A stretch of DNA of 64,000 nucleotides from Schlesneria sp. (lineage in GTDB: Bacteria > Planctomycetota > Planctomycetia > Planctomycetales > Planctomycetaceae), in contig JAQGHU010000090.1 of the NCBI GenBank assembly GCA_028291515.1, forward strand, positions 1 through 64,000. The letters run 5' to 3'. Below, one piece after another: positions 55,486 through 64,000 of the stretch (position 1 is its first letter; each line of letters opens with the position of its first letter). The position numbers and the translations under genes were made by a program. Under the pieces are notes generated by a model that saw nothing but the letters and a program-made list of their open reading frames with translations, did not search any database and was not told the DNA's origin.

Positions 55486-56968
55486 CTGGCTTCTGCTGCG
55501 CGTCGTCGAACTGACGATCACTTACCTGATGCATTCCACGGTCTTCCTCGGAACAGTGGGAATTGTATTAACTGTCGTGGCCTGCCTGCGGGGACGACAT
55601 GGGCCAAGCAAACTTCGCCAATTCAACCCGATCATTGAAGAGCAACTCTGGAAGCTGGCGGCCACATTGCCATTGTTCTCCATCCCGCTGAGCATTTATG
55701 CAGGCTCATCGTACGAGCTTTCCGATGAGGTATTCTCAGGTCGCCAGCAGCCAACATCAATGACCGTTGCTGCAGTGGAACCCGACAGAAGCGTCGAAAC
55801 CGCAATCGTCACGAATGCGAACCTTGATGCTTCCGAGTTGGAGGCCCCAAAACCAAGGCCGAGTTCGACATCTGCCGCCGACGAAGGCACATCTCAGTTC
55901 TCCAGTTCGACGCAAATTCAAGCTCAGGTAGACAATGATTCCACGGCCGCAGATTTCAAGACGCGTCGCGCAGGACTGAATAATCAGCGGATCGCAGCGG
56001 CCGTACGGGACGATGGTGCATTCACAAGTATTGATCCGCGACAACTGTCGACAGAAAGTACGACATCGTCCCTGTGGCATCGCTGGTTAGGGCTGGCTCT
56101 GCTGAGCTGGATCGCTCTGGCTGTCGTGCGACTGCTCGTTCGAGCCTATTTTGTCGAACGCATCCTGAACCGATGTCAGCCGACACATGCAGAGCTTCAG
56201 CGAATTATGCATCGATTGACCAAGCAAAGCGGCAGGATTCGATTGCTGACGGCGCCGACAAACACGGTGCGCGAACCATTCGCTTGCGGCATTTGGCGTT
56301 GGACGATTGTGCTGCCGCAGGGCATCGAACAACAACTGACAACCACCGAAGTGAAAGCGTTGATCGCACACGAGGTGGCTCATCTGGTCCGCCGCGATCC
56401 GCTATGGTTATTCGTGGGCGAACTGCTCTGTACCGCGTTGGCCATTCAACCGTTGAACTTCATCGCTCGCCGACGCTGGTTGCAGGCGGCTGAATTGTTG
56501 TGTGACGATTGGGCGATTCAGCAAGATGTGTCGGCCATGTCACTGGCCGCCTGCTTGACCCGGATCGCAGAACTGCGATTGGATCGACGCGGCGAAACGT
56601 GGGGCCTGGCCGCCGTGGGGCGATCCGGCCTGCTTGCTCATCGAGTCCAATGGTTGTTGCGCGACAGCCGCGCGACAGAACCAAAGTCGAGACGAAGTCG
56701 CCTTCGAACAACGGCAGCGATCTTCGCGCTGGCCATTCTAGTGGGAGCATTCAGCCCTCGATTCGTACTTTCGACTTCGGCCGAAGCCGCGAACGTAATC
56801 GATGTTTCGTCGGAACAGATCGCCATCGAAAACGAATTGTCCGCAGCACTCGACGAACTGGAGCAAGCAGAAAAGCTGCTCAAGCAGGATCAGGATACTC
56901 GGACGGCAGTCATCGCAAGCCTGTTGCGACTTCGCATCCAATCCATCCGCGATCGACTGAGGAATTAG
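55475..56968 (+). CDS. BlaR1/M56-family membrane metallopeptidase
   Basis: The 497 residues start at ATG 55475, overlapping blaI. Membrane segments lie near residues 12-33, 50-67, 205-225 and 410-430. A long Ser/Thr-rich loop fills about 80-200. The zinc protease motif AHEVAHLVRRDPLW (HEVAH about residue 299) and CDDWAIQ downstream mark M56. There is no penicillin-binding sensor domain at the C-terminus; instead a short coiled coil (about 445-495) follows. So the inducer is not a beta-lactam by a PBP-like domain. It should act on BlaI. Confidence 0.88.
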   Translation: MTNSWLLLRVVELTITYLMHSTVFLGTVGIVLTVVACLRGRHGPSKLRQFNPIIEEQLWKLAATLPLFSIPLSIYAGSSYELSDEVFSGRQQPTSMTVAAVEPDRSVETAIVTNANLDASELEAPKPRPSSTSAADEGTSQFSSSTQIQAQVDNDSTAADFKTRRAGLNNQRIAAAVRDDGAFTSIDPRQLSTESTTSSLWHRWLGLALLSWIALAVVRLLVRAYFVERILNRCQPTHAELQRIMHRLTKQSGRIRLLTAPTNTVREPFACGIWRWTIVLPQGIEQQLTTTEVKALIAHEVAHLVRRDPLWLFVGELLCTALAIQPLNFIARRRWLQAAELLCDDWAIQQDVSAMSLAACLTRIAELRLDRRGETWGLAAVGRSGLLAHRVQWLLRDSRATEPKSRRSRLRTTAAIFALAILVGAFSPRFVLSTSAEAANVIDVSSEQIAIENELSAALDELEQAEKLLKQDQDTRTAVIASLLRLRIQSIRDRLRN

Positions 56969-57010
56969 GACGAGATCAACTGAGCGACCGGTGATTCAAA
57001 GTTTCAGATC

Positions 57011-59134
57011 ATGGCGAAAACAATCGAATGGAGTCGAGCAATGAGAACGCGAAACATGCGACGTTGGCTACAAGGAAGTGGAGTATCACTGGCGTTGATG
57101 CTGGTGTTCACCCTGAGCGGTCTGGCACGGGCAAGCGATCAGCAAGAGGTAGCTGGTAAAAAGGCCAAAAAGGCCCAATCGATGCCAGCCAGCGACAAGC
57201 CGAAGGGAGTGGCTGATCAAGGTCTTGCGGAATTTGTACCTCGCTCTGGAACCTTCGCTCAGAAAGTGAAACGAGGCTGGTCCGGGGTCTTGGTTTGCAG
57301 CAAGACAATCGATGGAGTCGACTGGCAAATCGTTGAGACAGAAGAAATCGGTGCGACTGCTCGTAACGTCCGCGACGGAATCAGTGCTAGCGAATTCTTT
57401 CCAAGTCAAGATCCTGTTCTGCAGGTGGTGAGCTTCGATGTCTTCAGCAGATTCAATGCGATAAGAAAAGGAACAGCCGTCATTCGCTATCTCGGTCGTG
57501 CAGAATCAGGCAACCGTCATTGCGAGTTGCGCATCGAAGTTGAGGCTGATACCAGTGAGCTCGACTCAGCACTGAAAGAAACCATTCCGTCGGCGCAAAT
57601 TAAGGTCATCGAAGTCAAATCGGCTGCCATCCTCCAAGGAACGGTCCCCACCCAGGAAGACCTGCTGCTGGCCACCACTGTTGCGCAACAGTTCTATCCC
57701 CAGATCATTCCCCAATTGAAGGTCGCTGCTGTTCCGCCTGATCACAAAACACCGAAAGGCGACCCATCAAAGGATCCCGCGCAACCAACCCCAGCCAAGC
57801 CCAAGCCAGAAACGCCACGTCAAGTGCGGCTCGACACTCAAGCCGACCTAAATGCCCTGCGCGAAGAAGTGCAGGCGCTGCGTCAAGACATTCGCCAGCT
57901 CAACGAACTGCTCGCGAAACGATTGGAATCCAAAGATCGTGCCGAGTTCGATCCTTCACTGAAGACCGAGACCTCTGACGATAACGCGTCTTTGCGAGAC
58001 GGGCTCTTGTGCTTTGATGCCAAGTGGTGCGGTCCTTGCGCTCAAATGCGGCCGATCATCCAGAAACTGAAAGCGAACGGAAGCCCGATTCAAGTCGTTG
58101 ATGTCGATACGCATCCAGAACTCTGTAAGCAACGCAATGTCTCGTCGATCCCTTGCTTCATCTTGCTGAAGCAGGGGAAGGAAGTTGAACGCCTCAACGG
58201 CGTCACGACTGAGAAGAATCTGAAAACGTTGTTAAAGCGTCTCGATAATCCAGAAGACTCGAGCGCAAGTTCGAATTCCGCTAGCCCTGATAAATCAGAT
58301 CCCGCGCGACTTCACGATGATCATCTGCAGAACGTCGATCTCACATTTTCCGACTTCATCATCAACTATCCCGTCGCGGATCTCGTCTATCCCCTTCCCC
58401 CGGAAACGAAACCCAAATTAAGCGACTGGTTCCGATTGATCGAACTGATCATGACTGATGTCGAGCCAACGTGTTGGGTCTCAAACGGCGGCACTTGTAC
58501 GATCAAAGCCAATGAATCGTCGAATTCACTCGTGGTCCAAGCACCGCAAGCGATTCAAGAACGAGTATATACGGTATTCGAACGCGAACGACGAAAGCTG
58601 GATCTTCAAGTCTCTTTTGCAGTGACATTGATCGCCGCTCCTGACAAACCGCTGGCCGAACTGATTGGAGCGGATCTGAAGACGGACCCTGATACGGGAT
58701 GCATCTTGCTTGATCCAGCAAAAACGAATCTCAGTATTCAGGCATTTCAAGCAGCCGGTGGACGAATTGAATTCGCTCCCAAGCTGACCATCTTTAATGG
58801 TCAGACCGCGTTCCTGGGGTCGAAATCCTGGCCCGTCCAGAATGAAACATCCATCGACTTCTCGCTGCAGATGCGCGGCTTTATCGCGCCAGATCGACGA
58901 TCCGTCGGCGTGAATTTGGCCCTGAATCCTCACAAAGTCGTCGACGAACTGACCCGCCGCACAATCAACGTGGCTGATGGATCAAGCCTGCTCATCGATA
59001 TGACTGAAGAACTCCGCACCAAGAACCCCGAGGCGGTCATCTCTGGCCGAGCTTACTTGCTGTTGCAGCCCAGAATCATCGTCCAAGAAGAAGAAAAGAT
59101 GCGATTGGATAGTCCGTTTTCTTCCGAGAAGTGA
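57011..59134 (+). CDS. exported fusion: BON/secretin-like, thioredoxin, secretin-like domains
   Basis: This encodes 707 residues. The signal peptide is near residues 20-42 (GVSLALMLVFTLSGLARA). The N-terminal part (80-235) ends in a BON/secretin N-domain-like motif (ILQGTVPTQEDLLLATTVAQ). A Pro-rich linker and a coiled coil (about 275-310) follow. Thioredoxin fold: FDAKWCGPCAQM (about 335-346) with cis-Pro segment SSIPCFILL. The C-terminal half (about 450-700) contains FAPKLTIFNGQTAFLGSKSW, VNLALNPHKVVDELT and INVADGSSLLIDM, recalling the beta-rich core of secretins. The gene begins 42 bp after blaR1. I know no family with this order; a redox- or envelope-linked target of the switch is inferred. 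Confidence 0.7.
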   Translation: MAKTIEWSRAMRTRNMRRWLQGSGVSLALMLVFTLSGLARASDQQEVAGKKAKKAQSMPASDKPKGVADQGLAEFVPRSGTFAQKVKRGWSGVLVCSKTIDGVDWQIVETEEIGATARNVRDGISASEFFPSQDPVLQVVSFDVFSRFNAIRKGTAVIRYLGRAESGNRHCELRIEVEADTSELDSALKETIPSAQIKVIEVKSAAILQGTVPTQEDLLLATTVAQQFYPQIIPQLKVAAVPPDHKTPKGDPSKDPAQPTPAKPKPETPRQVRLDTQADLNALREEVQALRQDIRQLNELLAKRLESKDRAEFDPSLKTETSDDNASLRDGLLCFDAKWCGPCAQMRPIIQKLKANGSPIQVVDVDTHPELCKQRNVSSIPCFILLKQGKEVERLNGVTTEKNLKTLLKRLDNPEDSSASSNSASPDKSDPARLHDDHLQNVDLTFSDFIINYPVADLVYPLPPETKPKLSDWFRLIELIMTDVEPTCWVSNGGTCTIKANESSNSLVVQAPQAIQERVYTVFERERRKLDLQVSFAVTLIAAPDKPLAELIGADLKTDPDTGCILLDPAKTNLSIQAFQAAGGRIEFAPKLTIFNGQTAFLGSKSWPVQNETSIDFSLQMRGFIAPDRRSVGVNLALNPHKVVDELTRRTINVADGSSLLIDMTEELRTKNPEAVISGRAYLLLQPRIIVQEEEKMRLDSPFSSEK

Positions 59135-59182
59135 TCATTCCCCACATCGCGGACCAGCGAGTTCCGCAACCTCGATCACGAC

Positions 59183-59206
59183 TAGCCTCGGCAGACGCCG
59201 AGGCTA
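59183..59206 (+). terminator. probable Rho-independent terminator of the blaI operon
   Basis: TAGCCTCGGC and GCCGAGGCTA form a perfect 10-bp stem around AGAC, followed by TTTCGTTT. It lies about 50 bp after the stop of the 707-residue gene. Confidence 0.75.
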
Positions 59207-59210
59207 TTTC

Positions 59211-59241
59211 GTTTAACCGCGTGGGCAACGCCCCGCGCGTC
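59211..59241. repeat. single arm of the 31-bp GTTTAACCGCGTGGGC repeat
   Basis: Matches either arm of 19855-19945 with one mismatch. It starts four bases after the terminator stem. Confidence 0.75.
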
Positions 59242-59315
59242 GCGGTGCCACAAAACGGTCTCGCGTTCGGACACATGGGTGACACCCCTGCCACCCAAAA
59301 TAAATAAAATTAAAG

Positions 59316-59343
59316 TTGACATAAACAATATCAACAATAGAAT
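59316..59343 (+). promoter_or_regulatory. sigma-70-type promoter for the DUF2089 gene
   Basis: TTGACA at 59316-59321, 16 bp, then TAGAAT at 59338-59343. The interval is AT-rich, unlike its surroundings, and the gene start is 33 bp downstream of the -10. Confidence 0.65.
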
Positions 59344-59375
59344 ACATTCGCACAATCACTTTGCGGAGAATTCAA

Positions 59376-59735
59376 TTGTCTCTGGCGCATCTGCGACCGT
59401 CTTGGATCGACAGGCTGAGCGACGAGGACAAGAGCTTCTTGAAGCGATTTGTGCTCGCTTCGGGTTCGCTCAAGGCCGTTGCAGAAGAGTATGGAATCAG
59501 TTATCCGACCGTCCGATTGCGCCTGGATCGGTTGATCGAAAAGATCAAGGTTTTCGACGAAGAACAGATTGTCAGCGAGTTTGAGCGGCAACTGCGCGCT
59601 CAACACATCGACGGCAAGATCGATCACACGACGATGAAGTTGCTATTGGATGCGCATCGCGCCGAGCAATCGCGACTGATGCGCGAATTCATGCCGGACG
59701 ACGAGTTGGGAACAACCATTCCCGGACGTGTCTAA
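59376..59735 (+). CDS. DUF2089-family protein
   Basis: TTG at 59376 is chosen because GGAG lies seven bases before it; another TTG five codons upstream lacks this. The 119 residues have a helix-turn-helix-like core, DEDKSFLKRFVLASGSLKAV then AEEYGISYPTVRLRLDRLIE, as in DUF2089. This suggests a small DNA-binding regulator. The C-terminal half is charged and helical. The next gene (ATG 59773) lies 37 bp after its stop, so they are probably co-transcribed, and this protein may regulate that membrane protein. Confidence 0.8.
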   Translation: MSLAHLRPSWIDRLSDEDKSFLKRFVLASGSLKAVAEEYGISYPTVRLRLDRLIEKIKVFDEEQIVSEFERQLRAQHIDGKIDHTTMKLLLDAHRAEQSRLMREFMPDDELGTTIPGRV

Positions 59736-59772
59736 GCCCATTCAAACGACATCGTTTTTGCGGAGTCATCTC

Positions 59773-60657
59773 ATGCGACCAAGTTTATTCTGCCTGACTG
59801 CGCTGATACTGATTCAATGCGGAAACTGCCTGGCGAAAGATGCTTCGGTCGCGCCTGTTGCCACCGTCGACTGGGCTCAATTGAAAGAGGCCGGGAAACT
59901 GAAGAACGGCGAGGTGGTACCGAGCCAGGATGGCGCGCCGGCTCGCCTGAAGATCGTCAACACGGCCGCAGGTGCCACATCCATTCCCCTTTGTGAAATC
60001 GAATCGCCAGCGATCACCACCGCCAGCTATGCCGTTCGCGGAAAGATCCGCTATGACAATGTTGTCGGCACCGGTTACCTGGAAATGTGGAATCATTTTC
60101 CAGTCGGCGGCCAATACTTCACGCGAACCCTGGACACAGGGGGGCCGATGAGCCACATCAAGGGGACATCCCCCGAACGGGAATTCATCCTGCCGTTTCA
60201 GATGCGGAGCCAGACGCCCGCGCCGACCAAGCTGGTGATCAATCTCATTTTGAACGGACCGGGCACGATCGAGATCGGCCCGCTGGAGTTGATTCCGATC
60301 GATAGCATGACGGTGACAAATGGAGTGGACTGGTGGAGCGGATCGACCGGAGGCTTGGTCGGGGGACTAGGTGGCGCATTCATGGGCCTGATGGGAGCTG
60401 TCATTGGCATTCTGACTGGGCTCGGCAAAGGGAAGAAACTGGTGCTGGGATTGTCTGGCTTCATCGCCATTACCGGAACTCTGGAATTGGCCTTTGGAAT
60501 TGTGGCGGTCTCAACCGGACAGCCCTACAGCGTCTATTATCCGTTGCTGTTCATGGGCAGCATGATGGTCATCGCTGGAACCGCCTGCCTGTACCTGGCC
60601 CCAAGCCGCTTCCGCAGCCACGAATTAAGGCGCATGCAGGCACTTGATCTAAGCTAG
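59773..60657 (+). CDS. exported or membrane protein with Gly-rich membrane segments
   Basis: ATG at 59773 gives 294 residues; GGAG lies seven bases upstream and a signal peptide follows (SLFCLTALILIQCGNCLAKD). A GTG 45 bases upstream overlapping the previous stop is less likely. The periplasmic part (25-180) is beta-rich. Three membrane segments then appear: GGLVGGLGGAFMGLMGAVIG, LVLGLSGFIAITGTLELAFG, and YYPLLFMGSMMVIAGTACLY. A short basic tail is cytoplasmic. No family recognised. It follows the DUF2089 gene by 37 bp. Confidence 0.7.
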   Translation: MRPSLFCLTALILIQCGNCLAKDASVAPVATVDWAQLKEAGKLKNGEVVPSQDGAPARLKIVNTAAGATSIPLCEIESPAITTASYAVRGKIRYDNVVGTGYLEMWNHFPVGGQYFTRTLDTGGPMSHIKGTSPEREFILPFQMRSQTPAPTKLVINLILNGPGTIEIGPLELIPIDSMTVTNGVDWWSGSTGGLVGGLGGAFMGLMGAVIGILTGLGKGKKLVLGLSGFIAITGTLELAFGIVAVSTGQPYSVYYPLLFMGSMMVIAGTACLYLAPSRFRSHELRRMQALDLS

Positions 60658-60796
60658 CGAGTCGAAGCCCGAACGATGCAAGTGACATCATGTCGGGTTA
60701 GTGGACGAGGTTCTTGCAATCGCCAGTGAATGACACGACGATATGCATGCGGCTGTGTTGATGAGTAGCCGCCGTGCTTCATCGGAGGTCTCTCGC

Positions 60797-63163
60797 ATGC
60801 GAATGAATCTGGCCGCGTTGGTTGGTGTGCTGATTGTCCATCAAACGGCGATGGCTGAAGCACCGACGGCGAATTACATCTTTCCCGCGGGAGCTCAACG
60901 AGGGACGAGCGTGGCCGCTCGGGTAGGTGGATGCAATCTGCATCGTTCTCCACAGTTGATTTGGACTGGCTCAGGGGTCAGCGCGCCTGGCCAATTGCAG
61001 CCGACCGAGACGATCTGGTTTGAAGGTCCGGTCATTCCGCAACCGGCATCTCAGCAGAAGGAAGATTATCCGCGCGACTTTGCGGCCCCGCTGGTCGTTG
61101 CCACGGACGCTCCATTGGGACGCCAAACATGGCGACTGTCGACATCGCAGGGTGTAACAACCGCGTGGGGTTTTGTCGTGGGTACTCTGCCGGAAGTAGT
61201 CGAGCACGAACTTGATGGCGACGCTCCACCGGTCCGAGTCGACTTGCCGGTCACGATCAACGGCCGCATCTTCCCTCGCGAAGATGTCGATGCCTGGAGT
61301 TTCCAGGCCAAGGCGGGTCAGACAATCGTGTGCCGCGTCGCCACCTCCGAATTCGGTTCACCACTGGATGCACGGATTGAACTGCGGAGCCCTGACGGTC
61401 GCGTGCTGGGTGAACAGCTTCCCGAGGGAAATGGCACTCCCATTTTGAAGGTGGTCACCCCAGTCGACGGTGAGTATCAGATCCGAATTCATGATGCCGC
61501 GTTTGGCGGGTTGCAGGATCACGTCTATCGATTGACGGTGACCACGGGCCCCTTATTGGAGGGGGCCTATCCGCTAGGTGGTCGGCGTGGTTCCGCGACT
61601 GCATTCGAGTTGCAAGGGGCGAACCTGGCTGAATCACGATCCACGATCACTCTGCCCACAGCAGGATCAGAATTCACGATGCGACTGCCCGACCAAAACG
61701 GTGTGGGTGAAGTCCAACTGGAACTTGGTGACCTCTCGGAGATTCTGGAAGTCGAACCGAACAACAACGTGCCACAACCGACTTCGATCCCCGCCGTGCT
61801 GAACGGCCGCATTCAATCGCCCGGCGATGTGGATGCCTGGACGTTCACGGCTCAGAAGGGAATCGAATACGATTTCGATGTCCGGGCCGCTCGCCTGGGA
61901 TCGATGCTCGATGCGGTGTTGGAAGTCCAAGACGCAATCGGCAAGAGGCTAGCAGACGCCGATGATTCACCCGGGTTACAGACCGACGCCCGCTTACTTT
62001 GGACGGCCCCGGCCGACGGTGAATATCGGCTGGCGATCAAAGATCGATTGGCCTCGCGCGGTGACGCACGCTTTGCGTATCGCATCCGCATCGTCAGCAG
62101 CAATCAGCCAGAATTCATGCTGACATCGACCGCCGACACATTGATCATCGAGCGAGGCAAAACGGTGAATCTGAAGGTGTCGCTTGATCGTGGCCCTGGC
62201 TTTAGAGAACCAGTGGAATTGAGCCTAGAGGGATTGCCCGCGGGAGTCACCGTCGCTTCGCCCGCGATGCCGGTCGTGATCGCCGCCAATCAGCGCGAAC
62301 TTCAACTGACATTGAAAGCCGAGACGGACGCTCGTATCGCAGTGGCTCCCGTCAAGATCATCGGACGAGCCAAAGTTGGCGAGCGCGAACTGACTGCTCA
62401 GACTTCGTTCCAACCAGCGAATCCCGAACCGGGTCGCCTAGCCCTCGCCGATGGAACGGGGCAATGTTGGATCGCCGTCGCCATCCTGACGCCATTCAAA
62501 TTCGCCGGGATATTCGAAACCAAATTCATTTCGCGCGGATCGGTATTCATTCGCAAATACCACATCGATCGGCAAGGCTTTGAAGGGCCGCTGGAAGTTC
62601 AACTGGCCGATCGTCAAGGTCGACATCTGCAAGGAGTGACAGCCAGCCACGTCGTTGTCCCAGTCGGTGAGAGCAACTTTGAATTTGCGGTCACGTTACC
62701 CCCTTGGATGGAAGTGGGCCGCACCTGTCGATCCACTCTGGCTGTAACTGGTCAGGTGACCGATGCGGACGGCCAGCAGTACACGGTCAGCTACAGCTCG
62801 AACGATCAGCACAACCAAATGATCGCCCTGGTCGATCCCGGCCGCTTCGCCGTGCAATTACCGCGAACAACACTGACGGCCATTCCTGGAGAGCAGGTGA
62901 AGATGCCGATTCGAATTCAACGCGGATCGGGCTTGGTTCAGCCAATTACTGTGGAGTTGATCACATCAAATGGAATCGAAGGGGTCTCCGGAACCACGAT
63001 AGAAATCCCGGGCGACCAATCCGAGGGCTCGCTCACGATGAAGTTCGAGAACACTCTGAGTGGCCTGGAACTGCGACCGGTAACGATTCGTGCTCACACC
63101 AAAGACGAACGAGGCCTGCCGATCACCGCGGAGGCTAGCCTGACGCTGGTGAAGGCTCGCTAA
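60797..63163 (+). CDS. exported protein with PPC-like beta-sandwich repeats
   Basis: ATG at 60797 gives 788 residues with GGAGG eight bases upstream; an earlier ATG (60743) is poorer. A signal peptide is near residues 5-20 (LAALVGVLIVHQTAMA). Two related modules contain INGRIFPREDVDAWSFQAKA (about residue 155) and LNGRIQSPGDVDAWTFTAQK (about residue 335), the pattern of bacterial pre-peptidase C-terminal (PPC) domains. The rest is beta-sandwich. Planctomycetes carry many such surface proteins, often near cytochrome or protease genes, none of which is here. It is likely a cell-surface or periplasmic scaffold. Confidence 0.8.
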   Translation: MRMNLAALVGVLIVHQTAMAEAPTANYIFPAGAQRGTSVAARVGGCNLHRSPQLIWTGSGVSAPGQLQPTETIWFEGPVIPQPASQQKEDYPRDFAAPLVVATDAPLGRQTWRLSTSQGVTTAWGFVVGTLPEVVEHELDGDAPPVRVDLPVTINGRIFPREDVDAWSFQAKAGQTIVCRVATSEFGSPLDARIELRSPDGRVLGEQLPEGNGTPILKVVTPVDGEYQIRIHDAAFGGLQDHVYRLTVTTGPLLEGAYPLGGRRGSATAFELQGANLAESRSTITLPTAGSEFTMRLPDQNGVGEVQLELGDLSEILEVEPNNNVPQPTSIPAVLNGRIQSPGDVDAWTFTAQKGIEYDFDVRAARLGSMLDAVLEVQDAIGKRLADADDSPGLQTDARLLWTAPADGEYRLAIKDRLASRGDARFAYRIRIVSSNQPEFMLTSTADTLIIERGKTVNLKVSLDRGPGFREPVELSLEGLPAGVTVASPAMPVVIAANQRELQLTLKAETDARIAVAPVKIIGRAKVGERELTAQTSFQPANPEPGRLALADGTGQCWIAVAILTPFKFAGIFETKFISRGSVFIRKYHIDRQGFEGPLEVQLADRQGRHLQGVTASHVVVPVGESNFEFAVTLPPWMEVGRTCRSTLAVTGQVTDADGQQYTVSYSSNDQHNQMIALVDPGRFAVQLPRTTLTAIPGEQVKMPIRIQRGSGLVQPITVELITSNGIEGVSGTTIEIPGDQSEGSLTMKFENTLSGLELRPVTIRAHTKDERGLPITAEASLTLVKAR

Positions 63164-63305
63164 GTGACGTTGCCGACGCGGCGCAGTGGACATCCACTGT
63201 AGTACCCGTCTACGATTGATTCACTTCGCCCACTGTTGTTGACGCCCGCTCAAACAACAGCGCGAGGATTCAGGATCCATTCGTTCATAGACTCAGGACA
63301 GCGGG

Positions 63306-63662
63306 ATGACCGACTCCAGCATTTCAGACAAGTTGCCACTCTTCGTCTTCGGCACCTTGCGACGCGGGCATTGCAACCACCACTATCTGCACGGCTTTTA
63401 CGATCGAATCATCCCGGCCTGGTTGCTCGACTATCAGCGTTTGCACGAACTGATGATCGCCAGACAACCCGGCGGCGTGGTCGACGGAGAATTGTTCTTC
63501 CTGACCGACGACATCTACGAGACGACAATGGCCGGCTGCGACGAACTCGAAGAAATCCCGCCAGGCCAATTGATCGGTCACGAATACCAACGCAAACGAG
63601 TCACCGTCGAAACTGCCGAAGGACTGGTGGAAGCTTGGGCCTATGTGCAACCCGAGGAATGA
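63306..63662 (+). CDS. gamma-glutamylcyclotransferase/AIG2-like protein
   Basis: The 118 residues match the small GGCT fold: PLFVFGTLRRGHCNHHYLHG at the N-terminus (the P-loop-like YGTLRxG pattern with F for Y), VVDGELFFLTDD in the middle and GCDELEEIPPGQLIGHEYQR (candidate catalytic Glu). The C-terminus is VEAWAYVQPEE. Members cyclise gamma-glutamyl amines or are of unknown activity. No neighbour shares its pathway. Confidence 0.85.
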   Translation: MTDSSISDKLPLFVFGTLRRGHCNHHYLHGFYDRIIPAWLLDYQRLHELMIARQPGGVVDGELFFLTDDIYETTMAGCDELEEIPPGQLIGHEYQRKRVTVETAEGLVEAWAYVQPEE

Positions 63663-64000
63663 TCAATCAGTGCCACCCTTTGCGGGGGTACTAATCGAAT
63701 GTTGTGCTGCTACGACACTGACAGCCGGGCTAACAGCTTCGCCATTTCTGGACCCTCGATGATTTAATCAAGTAATCACCTCCGCGTGTGTTTTGATTGT
63801 GCAACATCGCGGCACTCGCCCAAGACTTAGAAAGTCGCTCCGCCAGAATGAGGCGTTATCAGTTGATTGGCTATCGCCGTGAAGCAATCGTGAGAAATGC
63901 CGCGTGGCTCCAAGTGAGGTTCGGTGCTCCCCACATGAAGCCTGTGCGGCGATTCATTTGCTCGGAAAGGCTGCCATCCGGATTGCTGTGAAAGCGAATG
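63663..64000. other. right edge, no gene recognised
   Basis: The last 338 bp contain only a short ORF with no recognisable product. No repeat family of the window recurs here. Confidence 0.5.

Noticed and set aside
55096-56968. Beta-lactam resistance locus
   Set aside because: The BlaR1-like protein lacks a penicillin-binding sensor domain and no beta-lactamase or PBP gene is adjacent.

Overview
The window reads as chromosomal DNA of a planctomycete, probably order Planctomycetales. The clearest lineage marks are a DUF1559 pseudopilin-like protein with an H-x9-DG motif beside a carboxypeptidase-regulatory-like lipoprotein (30959-32601), a CotH-kinase protein with Gly/Pro-rich linkers (20034-22526), an exported protein with pre-peptidase C-terminal-like repeats (60797-63163), and BlaI/BlaR1 regulation followed by a large exported protein. 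Genes are moderately GC-rich, mostly well separated, and often start with GTG or TTG behind a GGAG-type ribosome binding site. No rRNA, tRNA, CRISPR array or intact insertion sequence was recognised.

Layout. 1-9 kb holds a zinc-ribbon gene with an Imm17-like gene, an acyl-hydrolase/enolase-superfamily operon, two small exported or lipoprotein genes, a thioester-reductase-like SDR fused to an SCP2-like domain, dapF and a PaiB-like regulator. 9-26.8 kb holds a MoxR ATPase, a polyprenyl diphosphate synthase, a very large FtsX-type permease, a GH15-like glycosidase followed by three small exported or membrane genes, a metallophosphoesterase, the CotH protein, an M20 deacylase, a geranylgeranyl-reductase-like flavoprotein and a cyclopropane fatty acid synthase. 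The last two suggest lipid modification. 26.8-33.8 kb is accessory. It has long non-coding stretches, two frameshifted gene remnants, small acidic orphan proteins, several inverted repeats and a 28-bp repeat that flanks one orphan gene on both sides.

33.8-46.1 kb is a motility block. Reading leftward it runs flgF-flgG-flgA-flgH-flgI-flgJ-flgN-flgK-flgL (rod, L and P rings, rod-binding protein, chaperone, hook-filament junction). A second FlgG-like gene, an HDOD gene and a degenerate CheB-type receiver are transcribed the other way. fumC follows. 48-55 kb holds a Wza-like exporter lipoprotein and a Wzc-like tyrosine autokinase, downstream of two membrane-linked GTPases. A 16-bp perfect inverted repeat at 55006-55051 then precedes blaI and blaR1, which overlap, and a 707-residue exported protein combining a BON/secretin-like segment, a thioredoxin domain (WCGPC) and a secretin-like C-terminal half. 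The window ends with a DUF2089 protein, a membrane protein, the PPC-like protein and a gamma-glutamylcyclotransferase-like protein.

The most unusual points are the thioredoxin/secretin-like fusion tied to a BlaI/BlaR1 switch, two inverted copies of a 210-271-bp palindromic MITE-like element, a dispersed palindrome family found in three of the convergent intergenic gaps, and the one-gene unit bounded by 28-bp direct repeats. Four genes appear frameshifted, which could be real decay or assembly errors.
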